Positions 47,539 to 58,058 of a DNA stretch of 64,000 bases are shown in pieces (the stretch's first letter is position 1; every line of letters begins with the position of its first letter). Origin of the DNA: Cunninghamia lanceolata (taxonomy: Eukaryota; Streptophyta; Pinopsida; Cupressales; Cupressaceae); contig BSBN01001752.1 in assembly GCA_027924645.1 (NCBI GenBank), positions 16,297,001 through 16,361,000 of the forward strand. Reading direction: 5' to 3'. The notes under the pieces were generated by a model, which was not told the origin of the DNA, searched no databases, and worked only from the letters and a program-made list of their open reading frames with translations. Position numbers and translations under genes: made by a program.

Positions 47539-50266
47539 CTATCCCTGCTATAGACCGTTGCTCCCAGTAGTGTCTCCTCCTCCGCTAGCCCCAGACTACT
47601 GCGGGCCCATCACTGAACCTCTAGATCTCAACCCACCTACTCTCTGGGAAGCCATGGACTGGCTCCTATAGCTCGTAGACCTTTGACTAGATGGTACCGC
47701 ACCATGATATAGTCCTTGGTAGTACTATGTTTGAGCTTGTGCTCTTGCAAGCTCAGCCTGTGCCTGTGCTAGTTCCCCCCACACTTGTGCCAACTCTATC
47801 TGTACCTGTGCTAGCTACCCCTGTGCTTGTGCTAGTTGCGCCTGTGCCTGTTGCACCTGCCCAACCAAGAAGCTACTCGTCGCATTTGTCCCTAGGGCTG
47901 CCACTGCGGTATCCCTCTCCACTCAGATAACTCGTATCTAAGCGTCTGCCATGTCCCTCTCTCTAGTAAGACCCACAATGTACTCTACGTCTGTCTCTCG
48001 TCGAGCCTCAGCCCTCCTGAGCTGGGCCTGCAGCTGACCAACCTACCCTCTCAATGTAGCTATAGTCCTCTCATGGACGTCTTCCTATGCTAGACCATGA
48101 GCTGCCTGTGCCTGTCCCTGCCCCTGTGGCTGGGGCACCTGCTGCTATGCCACTTGCTGAGGTGGTAGAATTTGTGCCTGCTGTGGTACCTACTGTGTGA
48201 CCTATGCTGGCACTACCTACTGTGTGACCTGTGCTGGCACTACCTGTTGACCGTGGGAGGATCCCTCCCCAACTCTCTACCTTTGTCTAGGCTGACCTCC
48301 ATCGTCTCCACCTCCTCCTCCATCGTCCACTCTGTCTCTTCCACCTCTCCATCCTCTTCTCCCTCTCCCCCTCCCCCTCCTCCTCTGGCCAACCTGGCCC
48401 TCGTCATCTAAGTTTGCCTCATCTATGCGAGGCACCAACACCCCAGGTCCTGAGTATCTCAGGAATGGGTGCACAGTAAACCAATCCTCATAATCCTGTG
48501 TCATCCCTGCGTCTGCTATCTCCCTCCTCATGTTCCAGGCGACGTAGGGTGTCTGTCGAAACTCTACCAAGGCCTCCTCGTAGGATGCCATCGGTCCCCA
48601 TCTGACCCTCTCAGCATGTGTCTATGCAAACCAAGCCTACCCCTATGGTATGCCTTGCCTCCTGCCGAATTGTCTCTATACTCTTCCTATAATCTGTCTC
48701 TCTAGTATGAAGCGTGTCCATCCTATCAGCCATCTTGTCTGAAAATAATAAGGTAACTCATCTGCCTCGTCATCCCATAGCTCGCAGTCTAGATATGGTC
48801 GCCAGATGACCACATCTACTCTATCCAAAGCATGTCGCTAGTACTCCAGCTTTTCCTAGCCTATGCTAGGAAATCACCCCTGCATAGTCATAGCTGTATG
48901 GCTCTCCCCTCTATCTTTCAGAAACACATATCGGTCTCATGATCGCAATGTGCTCCCATAGCCAAAACTGTAGTAATGACACGCTTGCAGATAGGCTCAT
49001 ACTCCTGTGATATACTACCTGATGCATATCATGGTATAAATGAGCAAGTACGTAGACACCCCAAGCATATCGGGTGCCCTCTGTCACCATCCTCTCCATA
49101 ATCCTACCCCATCCAATGGGGAACCCATGCAATCTCCTGTCGCGGCATACAACGCCTCTGATCAGTCATGCTACAATCCCAGGGAAGTAGTTGTAGTAAT
49201 CGTGAATATCCTACCAAGGGATGACCTGTCCAACCAGCTCTGGGTCATCAAACACTCGCCTACCCTCAGTGAGTCTCGCATCTCTCTGTGGATCATACTC
49301 CACAAGCTCACCCTGAATCGACAAATGCAAAATCTGGTAGACGTCTTCTAGTGTCATGGCCATCTCTCCAGTAGGGAAGTGGAAAGTCCCATCCTCACTG
49401 TGGAACCTCTCCACAGCAGCAGTCAGCAAGCCATAGTTCACCCAAACCTCAGGCATGAAGCAAACATAATCGAGTCCCATAGCGCCAAGCGCCTCTCTAT
49501 CTATCTCTGTCAACATGTATCTTTGCAACAAAGGCATAGGGAACTGCTCCCTAGACTGAAGCGTATCTTGTATATCCTCTTGCAAGCACACAAAGCAAGG
49601 CGTCAACCTAAAATTGCAAGTACCATACTCAACATATCTATAGAACCATATCAACTAACTTAGCATTTCAAATTGATCAAAACAACAAACTACATCTCTG
49701 GACTAGATTCCTGCAATCTTAGAGATAGCTTATCGATTGACGTGTCAAATAAGACACCAATCGAGTCAATTTCGCTAAGTAAACTGCCTATCTATAACAT
49801 ATGCGCCACAACAGGTGGTAAATACTCCGATTCTTAATGAAAGTGCCATTTCTGGACCCATGCGCCACTTCTGGCAAAGGCGCTGCAAAAACACATGCAT
49901 GTGTCGTCCTATGCTATACATGCGCCGCTCCTACTTATGTGCCGCTACATAGCGTGCATGCGCCGCAGGATTATGCATGCGCTATCCTATCCTACATATG
50001 CGCGACTTTCGCATATGCGCTGCTTTATCCTATGCATGCGCTGCAATAATATGTATGCACCATTTCACGTGACATATGCGCCGCTCTACCTTTTAGCGCA
50101 TCTATTTACTTAGACTTTCTCCTAGCATTTATTGCTACCTGACTCGACCCTAGGAGAAGTTTTTTGAGGTACATACCAGGGGTCTTACCTTTGCTGGCTG
50201 GTCGAATCGATGAACACGCTCGAATCGATACTCCTTGCGTGGAATATCTATCTCTCTGGCTTCCAT
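47539..50266 (-). pseudogene. Antisense plant-mobile-domain (PMD) gene of element G
   Basis: Minus strand. A TATA box (GCTATATATAGG, about 50338-50350) stands some 75 bp before ATG at 50266. Exon 1 has 26 codons (MEAREIDIPRKEYRFERVHR, then FDQPAK) and ends at GTAAG (about 50189). The likely acceptor is GCTTGCAAGAG at about 49577. Exon 2: LQRYMLTEIDREALGAMGLD, YVCFMPEVWVNYGLLTAAVE, RFHSEDGTFHFPTGEMAMTL, EDVYQILHLSIQGE, then FWLWEHIAIMRPICV and GRVYRQFG. After the PMD come TPYVAWNMRREIADAGMTQD, an Arg/Gly/Asp-rich stretch (48.4-48.3 kb), Gln/Ala heptads (ELAQAQAELARAQAQT, about 47.8 kb) and YYQGLYHGAVP ... RSRGSVMGP near 47.6 kb. PMD proteins act in silencing and genome stability; a role in helping the element is inference. 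Stops and shifts make it inactive. Confidence 0.8.
49577..50189 (-). repeat. Putative intron of the G antisense gene, filled with TGCGCC repeats
   Basis: Between the donor GTAAG and the acceptor, about 49800-50100 holds some fifteen short units around ATGCGCCGC, TATGCGC and GCATGCGCTG (written here on the plus strand). They are much more GC-rich than their surroundings and related to the GCGCAT strings of the leader at 36190-36450 and 37720-37900. Confidence 0.55.
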
Positions 50267-50631
50267 GCTGCCCTAAGCTTTCTGAAGCAAATCATACTAA
50301 GACAAGTGTGCAAATGACTTATCTTGTGGCCCCAGCTCCTATATATAGCATGCAAACCCTAATCTGGCTATGTGGTGACTACGACTACTTCTCACACCTG
50401 CTTCTTCTAGTTTTTCTACCTGTTTCTCTAAAACGCATCCTATTTCTTCCATCCTAACCTAGTTTCCCTTCATCTTCATGAGATTGTCCATCTCTCGTTC
50501 TTTTGCCTTCTTCCCGTCTAATCTCCCGAGGGGGCATCCTATCGTCATAACCTGTACCAGGGGCAAATTAGGGCGTGTATCATTATCAGACTATTTATTC
50601 TTTGAAGCAACGCCGTAAAATGCATTGCATC

Positions 50632-50645
50632 AAAGAGGGGCAAAA
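50632..50645 (+). promoter_or_regulatory. Polypurine tract of element G
   Basis: CAAAGAGGGGCAAAA directly before the 3' LTR, in the position that primes plus-strand synthesis; similar to the AAAGAGGGAGAAAA of A. Confidence 0.8.
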
Positions 50646-51800
50646 TATATACACCTAAATATGACACGACTCGTTCTAAATAAATATTCTTAATATTTAT
50701 TCCCTTCTAATTCTTCTATCAATAAATAAATAAATAAATAAATAAATTTATTTATTTGATTCACATTCCTCTAAGTTAATTAAATATTAAAATATTTAAT
50801 TACCTCTTCTAAAGTCAAAATTAAATAAAATCCTTTATTTAATTAAATTCTTCCAAACAATTAAATAATTCTTAATTATTTAATTAAGTCAATAATTCCT
50901 CCAAATTTGAATAAATCAAATCAAATTTATTTAAATCCTCTCAATCTCCAAAAATAAAATATAATCAAATATTTTATTTATTCTTCCAAATCATGCACAA
51001 CAATTAAATAAATTTATTTATTTAATTTGCTTTCTTATCTTCAAATTCTTCAAAATATCTTCCAAATCTTCTAAAAATAAGTCTTCTTCTTCATGCACAC
51101 AAAATTAAATAATTTATTATTTAATTTCTCTCAAATCATGCAAAAGCAAATCTCAAGTTGAGTTATCTATTCAATCAACCTTGTTTTTATCAATATCTCT
51201 TAAATTAGAAAAAAACTTTCTAATTTATGAAAAGCATGTCTTATCTTTAGAAAAGAAAGTGATTAACTCAAATAAAACAGCTTTTGGGTGACACTTGTCT
51301 TCTTATTTGTTGCACAATCCTCAACTGTTCTCAACTGTTGATCTTCTCATTCTTTCTATACCATTGATCTTCTCTTTCTCAAATCTATAAATTGAACCCT
51401 GTTCTTCCATTTCATTCATCCAAGCTTTAAGTATTATTACTCTGCAAGAATTACAGCGTGCCTTTGGCACCAATTCCTTCATTGCTTGTGATCACATTCG
51501 CTACTACACACTACGCACTACTACCATCATTGTGAAGCTCCTCTTCATTACGACATTACCATAGCCATTCTCAATCGACATTCTTGACAAAGCAAAGAAG
51601 TGCACTCACTGAGGGCCCTATTTCATACACACAAGAACAATTTTTGATAGGCAATCAATAGAAGTTTCAATCTAAGGAGGTTTTCTTTGTTATTTGATTC
51701 ATTGTTATTGGATTTCCTTAGTTCACTATTTCATTGAAGTTTTGGGTATTTGCTATTGATTATCATTGCATATTCATTGTTTAATCCATTTTCCCTTAAC
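50646..51800 (+). repeat. 3' LTR of element G
   Basis: TATATACACCTAAATATG to TTTCCCTTAAC. It is 15 bp longer than the 5' LTR, from extra AAAT units near 50725 and a repeated CACTAC near 51510. The first dinucleotide is TA where the 5' LTR has TG, a transition. It is followed by GGGTAG. Confidence 0.93.
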
Positions 51801-51962
51801 GGGTAGGAATATAAGAAAATTTTAAATTTTCATGTCCCAACAACTAGTACATCTAAATTGGATAATCTTGAACATAATTTTTAGATTTGCAACACCACAC
51901 ATGATTAATCTTTATATTTGAAAACATTTAAAAGCAACATAGCTACAATTTTACCTTGTTCA

Positions 51963-53930
51963 CACTTGCCTTTTCTCAAAAACCTTCACCATGGTCTGGA
52001 AAGGAGTCTTGATAAATACCCAAGTCTATATTGGATGTCTTTTGAGGGCATTCTTGTATCAAAATCTCACCTTGGTCTATAAGATCTTGGATGCACTCTT
52101 TGAGTCTCATACAATTTGATGTTTTATGACCTTTCACCCTATGTCACTCACAATATTCATTCTCATTGAACTAGGTAGGTTTAACTTGATTTTCCTCAGA
52201 TTGGCTTATAGTGGATAGTTTTATGAGGTTTGATTGCATCAATTTGCGTAAGACAAATTCAATGGAGTGAATCTTTGTTGAGATGTTGATATTTGTTTAG
52301 ATGTACCCTTAGGGATGATAATGTTGTTATTTGTGGGTTGTGAGGATGATGGTGTGGAAGTTTGTAGGTTTTGAACATGTTTGACATCAGTTACACCATT
52401 ATTAACAATGTTTTTATCCTTTGCCCAGAAGTGAGGCTTGTCATTAGTTTGGTTGTTGTTGTCCTTGTTGTCTTTATAAATATTAACCAAACCTTTGGCT
52501 TTAAGGGCTTTCTCGATAGTAACACCTTTGTCTATGATCTCATCAAACGTGTTTGCACATCGAATTTGTAGGTGAAAACCCATCTCCTAATTTATGTTCT
52601 AAATGAATATGTTTACGAGTTGTTTTTTAGGGATGGAATAAGAGCATTTACTAGCAAGATTCCTCCATCATTGAAGGAAGGTAGAAAAGGATTCTCCATT
52701 TCTTTGCTTGGTGTTGCAAAGGTCAGTCATTGAACATCATGCTCTATGTTGTATGAAAAATGTACGATAAAGTTTTTGGCAAGCTCTTGAAATGTTTTGA
52801 TCCTATGAGGCAAATGGGAGAACCATTCTATAGGTTGGTCTCCTAAACTATGGGGAAAGAGTCACATGAGATATGTATCATTATAAGCAACTTCCATACA
52901 AACTATGTAAAACTCTTTGAGATGGTCTCTAGGATCACCCTTCTCTTTATACTTAGTGAACTTAGGCATCTCAGAATTGTGTGGGAAGGGGATCATAACC
53001 AGTGATCTATCAAATGATAAGGACATTTTTCTTCAAATGAGTATTTCTTCTTTGGATGCCCTAGTTCTAGGTCTTGCACCTTCTTCCTCAGTTCTTGAAA
53101 TTATTGGGTGAGATTGGTGAGGGGAGGTGTTGGATTGGTGTTCAATGTTTGTTGATTGATGAGTTGGTGAATGAGGGAATTTTGTTGTTGTGATGTAATG
53201 GGTTGAGATGAAATGGGGTTGGTGTTTTGGAAAAGATAGGAATTGAGGAGTGAATTAGAGACTCAAGGATTGGTGGATGTGGTTGAAGTGGAAATTTGGG
53301 AAATTTGGGGATTAATGGGTGGTATTGATGATGACACTTGAGGATTAAGTGGGGGATTTTGGTTGTAACTTGAGGGATTGGAACTGACATTTGTGTTTGG
53401 TTATGGTTTTGGGATGCATAAGCTAAGGTGTTGGGTTGTGACACATTGATGGGAATGGATTGGCTAACACTAGTGTTAGCAGAGGAAGAGGATGAGGGAT
53501 AAATTATGGATGGTTGTGATGTTAATGGATGATTTTGATCATGGGATGTGAATAGATCCCAAGATTTTAGGTGGAAGGTGTCATAATCCAGATGTAGTTG
53601 AGATCCATGTTGAGCTAACATAAGGAAATATTTATTCGGATTGGCTATAAGCATATGATGCATAAGGTCCATGTGTTCCACATCTTGTGAAAATTCTTGG
53701 AGTCTTGGGGAAAGGTCTTGAGGCGTTTGGTAGGTTTTTCTTAAGATGAGTTCATTTGGTGAAGATGCTCAGGAATATTCCTTATAGCCACTTGGGATAA
53801 AGAGGTGAGGTGGCATCCCAATTTCTTTCCCACTTTCTATTTGAGGGATGGGCCTTTTAGTAGTGTCAATGTGAGAGTTGGACTCCATAGGCCTTTTTTC
53901 TTGCAACCTTGTGAGTGTCATGCAAAGAAA
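51963..53930 (-). pseudogene. gag of element A (5' part)
   Basis: Minus strand, heavily broken. From about 53930 a Pro/Ser/His-rich head reads HMDLMHHMLIANPNKYFLML and SQPSIIYPSSSSSANTS; the capsid region 53100-52600 is in several frames; 52583-52239 is open with GFHLQIRCANTFDEII, EKALKAKGLVNIYKDN and KPHFWAKDKNIVNNGVTDVK, matching the end of the G capsid (EKAMIAKGQIKLYKDT, SKFWTKNKNVVNDGVVDAK). A knuckle remnant (YCE, stop, HRVKGHKTSNC) lies near 52140. It ends at the B insertion; the tail is at 26052-25840. Confidence 0.85.
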
Positions 53931-56900
53931 AGGCCTAGGTAAATGTTATGGGATTTAGAGATGGAAAGATGTGTTGATTGGAAAAAAGGAGATGATGACG
54001 TGACTAGACTTGGAGTTATTCAAGTTTGAACTTTGATATTTGGGGATGGTTAAAATATGTTTGATTTAAGGATGATTTTTTTTGGATGAAGAACCAAAGT
54101 GGCTTCAAGTACAAATCTAGATCTTTTGATTAATGACAGGGATAATACCTTTTACTACTTAGGGTAGAGAAATGCCTAAGAAATAAAGAGGTAGGGGTGC
54201 TCCTTTTTCTACTTAAGGTAGACAAGATCTCAAGAAAAATAAGGGGTCTAGGATAAGGACTTCACCAACTCAAGAGTATTCAAGACTACTAAGCTAATTA
54301 ATCCAAAGGGCTAACTTAACATTACTTGAGGTAGACAAGTTCTCAAGCAAAATGCCAAGCTATGGATGAAAGGATAAAACATCTAGATTGAAGAAGTTTG
54401 ACTTTGGATTCAAGGATGGGTTGGATATAGATTGATAAAATGGATGGTAAGATCAAAGTCTCAAAGTTTGAACACCAATCCAAGTCTAAGAGGAATATTG
54501 AAAAGATGGTGAATTTGGTTGATGGGTGAATGAAGCTTGGAAAAAGATATGATAGGATAAATTTTGGATATGGAATGTATGAATGGATTCAGAATGAGGA
54601 AGAAGGTGAAAGATCCTAGGTCTATTTTACAAGTTCCTAAATAGTTTGGCCAAATGCTGCAAGTTTCCAAAGGTTGTTCTAGTGATAATTTAACAAAAGC
54701 ACCAAGTCACAAGACAAAAGCAATATTTTAAGGCTCAAAAGTGCATAGATATTAGACACATGCACCAAATGATAGTTAAAAGTGTAGCATTATCTAACAA
54801 AAGTGTAGAGATATATCTGAAAAAAGTATAGTTTTTCTAGACAAAAGTACTAAATGATAGTTTTTTGGATAGTTTGAAAGATTAGTTTTTGGCAAGAGAT
54901 TGAAACAACCAATAAAAAATGATGGTTGACACAACTTTCAAGGTGTAAAATGATGCAAATGGTCCTTGACCTTCATGGATAACAAATGGATTTTATTGGT
55001 ATTTCACATGAAAACATGTCAAACACTTTAGAATATTCCTAGATTTATTCAGGAGGGTGTGTCTTCATAGTGTAGGCCCACAAAAAATACCTCATGAAAG
55101 GGGCTAGCCAGGGATCTAGTGGAACAAGGGCTCACCTTTTCCCTTTCCTTGGAGGCTTCAATGCCTTGTCCAAAAAATTTCTATCTCATCTCAAGGAGGC
55201 ACATGGTGAGTATCTTCAAGCTTGTTGCTCAACCTTGCACCACACTAGAAGATGACTAAAAGGTATTATCTAGGCTATTACAAGCTCTCTAGGGGAGTCC
55301 TTGATAAATACAAGGTACTTTTGAGGCACAAGACCATGAACAAAGGGCTCATCTACATACGTGAGACTAGGAGGGCCTTTCCTATTCTCGTCACCTCACA
55401 AGTCTTGGTAGACTAAGGATATTGGGGCTCTTCTTAGACATGATGATGACTCCTCTTTGAGGTACAACTTTCACTCTTCCCCCTTTTTATAGCCCGCTAG
55501 CACACGTGGTCGAGGTCATCCCTTGGGGTGATGAAATCCCTAGGTAGGCCTCCTAATGGGAAAGATTGATACCAATTTGTTTTGATCCCCAGGCTCGCAC
55601 TAGGCGCAAGGGGAGATCATACACAAGTTAGTCCAACCTTAGGATTTAATCTAAATAGAAAAATAAATTTATGGCTTTTGATCTCCAAGATCACGCGAGG
55701 TATGAGGAGAGAGCATATGCCAACAAGCTACCATAGACATGACAAACAAGTTCATTAACCAACTAAGCTAATTTTAGTGTCTAATTTAGTGGAAAAATAA
55801 TGTCTTCAACAATCAAACCTATAAGACAACATGTTAGTAGGTTTTTTTGGATTTTCTTGATCTTTGACAAATGATAAACAAGCTAGACAAATGGATTTGT
55901 TCATTGAATGACAAAAAGGTTAGATGAAAAAGATGATTTTTTTGATATTTTTGATATTTGAAAAATTCTAGAACAAGAACACCAAACAATGAAACATATG
56001 TGAAATTTTAAAGACCAAAAGTGCACAAACACTTAACAAAAGTAAAATTCTACTAAACAAATGGACACATATATGAAACAAAAATGACTTTTAACTAGAC
56101 AGAAGCACACAAATATCAAACAAAAGCAAAGTTATACTAAAAACATGCACATAGATATGAACAAAAGTGAACTTTAATTAGATAGAAGCACATAAATATT
56201 GAACAAAAGCAAAATTCTACTAAAAAAATGTTCATAGATATGATTAGAAGCAAATTTTAATCAGACAAAAGCACACAAATATTGAACAAAAGTGACCTTA
56301 TACCTGACAAAAGCATCAAATGACAAAAATATAGTTAGAAATGACCACCTGTAGTAGAGATCGATCGATCTATACAATGAAACATATGTGAAATTTTAAG
56401 ACCAGAAGTGCACAAACACTTAACAAAAGTAAAATTCTACTAAACAAATGCACACATATATGAAACAAAAATGACTTTTAACTAGACAGAAGCACACAAA
56501 TATCAAACAAAAGCAAAGTTCTACTAAAAAAATGCACATAGATATGAACAAAAGTGAACTTTAATCGTATAGAAGCACATAAATATTGAACAAAAGCAAA
56601 GTTCTACTAAAAAAAAGTGCATAGATATGATTAGAAGCAAATTTTAATCAGACAAAAGCACACAAATATTGAACAAAAGTGACCTTATACCTGACAAAAG
56701 CATCAAATGACAAAAATGTAGTTAGAAATGACCACCTGTAGTAGAGATCGACCGATCTATACACAAATGATTCTTTTTTTGCAAAATAGATAATTAGCCA
56801 GATCAGAAAGCAATGATAGAGCCTGGAAACAAATAAAATTCTAGATTTTGATACAAAATTGATAAAAAATAGTCTGCAATCACAGATTGGTCTAAAAATT

Positions 56901-57142
56901 CATAACAAAATAATAGTTTGCAATAACACATCATTACTGATCAAATGCATTAATTCATGTTGCAGATGCACCAACCTATAGAGAAAAAGCATAGACCTAT
57001 GATGTAAAAGTGCCAAATAACGAAACAAAAGCACCAAAGTATCAAACAAAAGTTCCAATCGACAGTCATGCACACGTTTCTGAAGCCTTCTTATGCAAAA
57101 CATGGAAATCTCACATAAATTCGTTAGTTATAGGGACGTGGG
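53931..57142 (-). other. Leader of element A
   Basis: Untranslated leader about 3.2 kb long with no supported gene. It contains the 388-bp tandem duplication listed separately and, around 54700-55000 and 55900-56800, many short ACAAAAG(T/C)GCA and ACAAAAGCAC strings. Long leaders are common in Tat-type elements. Confidence 0.6.
55987..56764 (-). repeat. 388-bp tandem duplication in the leader of A
   Basis: Two units, 55987-56374 and 56375-about 56764, both starting CAATGAAACATATGTGAAAT and ending near GATCGA(T/C)CGATCTATACA. Each unit is itself made of 60-65-bp subunits with AACAAAAGCAAAGTTCTACT and GCACATAGATATGA. The two units differ at only a few percent of positions, much less than A's two LTRs, so the duplication or its homogenisation came after insertion of A. 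Confidence 0.8.
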
Positions 57143-57162
57143 TCCCACCAGGCGTGCCAAAA
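57143..57162 (-). promoter_or_regulatory. Primer-binding site of element A
   Basis: On the minus strand the LTR is followed by TTTTGGCACGCCTGGTGGGA, the counterpart of TTTTTGGCGCCCACTATGGG in G. It has drifted in the middle. Confidence 0.65.
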
Positions 57163-58058
57163 TGTGGAGGCTCAAAGTTGCAAATGGAGAAACAAAAAAG
57201 ATAAAGAAAACAAAGCACAAGTTACCTTCACTATGAATGCAAATCACCTCACAAATAAAGAGGAAATGGATGCACTCGAACTCCTTTGGATATGCTCTCT
57301 TTGATTCAAACGCTAGCATCTTATGTGGATTGCTCAATTACTTTAGCATAACCTTGGCATATGATAATGGATGATGAGATTCAATAACATAAGTTTGCAA
57401 TAATGAATGTTGTGTTTGAGAAAGGATTTATTTATAGTTTTCCATAAATCATGATCAATGGTAGAGGATGATTGAAGAGATTAATGGTTGAGAATGATTG
57501 AGAGGATTTGAAGGAATAAGAGAGTGACAAGTGTCTTGTTCTCTCATGAGTTATGGGAGTTAACAAGCTTGATTGGCTAGTTGACTGAATTGATTGATTT
57601 GTCATCTTAATAAATTGATTAGTCAACCGACTTGATTGATCTATTAATAGAATAGATTGAGAGTGATTGATGGAATTATGAGAGGAAATTATGGTGAGAG
57701 GACATAATAGGTAAATTAAATAAATAAATTATTTAATTTCATGTGCAAATGGATAAATAAATAAAATATTAAATTTTATTTGTTTAGAGGAAATAGAATA
57801 TTAATTTTACTTAAATAAATCATTCAAATTTATTTAATTAATGTGTGGAGGGATGTTAGCTTAATTAAATAATTAGGAATTATTTAATTAATATGGAGGA
57901 ATAAGATAAAATGACTAAAGAGATGGATGAATTTAATTAAATAATTAAGAATTATTTAATTAATATGGAAGAATGGAAATAGAATAATTAATTAAGGAAA
58001 TGATGTAAATGTGATGCAGCGATACAAAAATGCATTGGTGATATTTTAGGTGTCTATA
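57163..58058 (-). repeat. 5' LTR of element A
   Basis: 896 bp, pairing with 7506-8388. Ends on the plus strand are TGTGGAGGCTC and GGTGTCTATA; the final CA is TA here, a transition. It is followed by the target duplication GTATT at 58059-58063. Confidence 0.9.

Larger units (their letters stand above)
34934..51800 (+). mobile_element. Element G: complete Tat-type Ty3/Gypsy retrotransposon, 16.9 kb
   Basis: Both LTRs, target duplication, primer-binding site, polypurine tract, one gag-pol frame and an antisense PMD gene. Order: LTR, 2.3-kb leader, gag, protease, G-patch-like spacer, RT, RNase H, archaeal-type RNase H, integrase, 2.2-kb repeat-rich spacer, antisense gene, LTR. The LTRs differ at roughly 33 positions of 1,140 (about 3%, by eye), so G entered B long after A formed. 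It is a relative of A in the opposite orientation. Confidence 0.95.
26053..51962 (-). mobile_element. Insertion B in the gag of element A, itself the host of three more insertions
   Basis: A's gag stops at about 51963 and resumes at 26052; what lies between must be inserted. The edges read TGAACA... on the left and ...TGTTCA on the right, a 6-bp inverted repeat with TG...CA ends, but I see no clean 5-bp target duplication beside it, so the edges may be off by a few bases. Taking away the solo LTR, H and G leaves about 4.8 kb of B's own sequence: a 5' leader rich in CGATGA-type motifs (at the right), a coiled-coil frame (33783-32789), and non-coding DNA to the left. The plan resembles U1. Confidence 0.5.
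7506..58058 (-). mobile_element. Element A: Tat-type Ty3/Gypsy retrotransposon with nested insertions
   Basis: A minus-strand LTR element bounded by LTRs at 7506-8388 and 57163-58058 with a GTATT target duplication. Reading from right to left: 5' LTR, primer-binding site, long leader, gag (about 53.9-52.0 kb), then after insertion B protease, a G-patch-like spacer, reverse transcriptase, RNase H and an extra archaeal-type RNase H (26.05-22.19 kb), then after insertion U1 integrase (14.6-13.3 kb), then an antisense PMD gene and the 3' LTR. Dual RNase H is the mark of the Tat lineage. Without the insertions A is about 17 kb. The LTRs differ by roughly 9% in the part I aligned by eye, so it is the oldest layer here. 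Confidence 0.9.

Noticed and set aside
26048..51967. GAACA as target duplication of B
   Set aside because: It would give element ends without TG...CA. The TGAACA/TGTTCA ends look better but lack a matching duplication, so the ends are left open.
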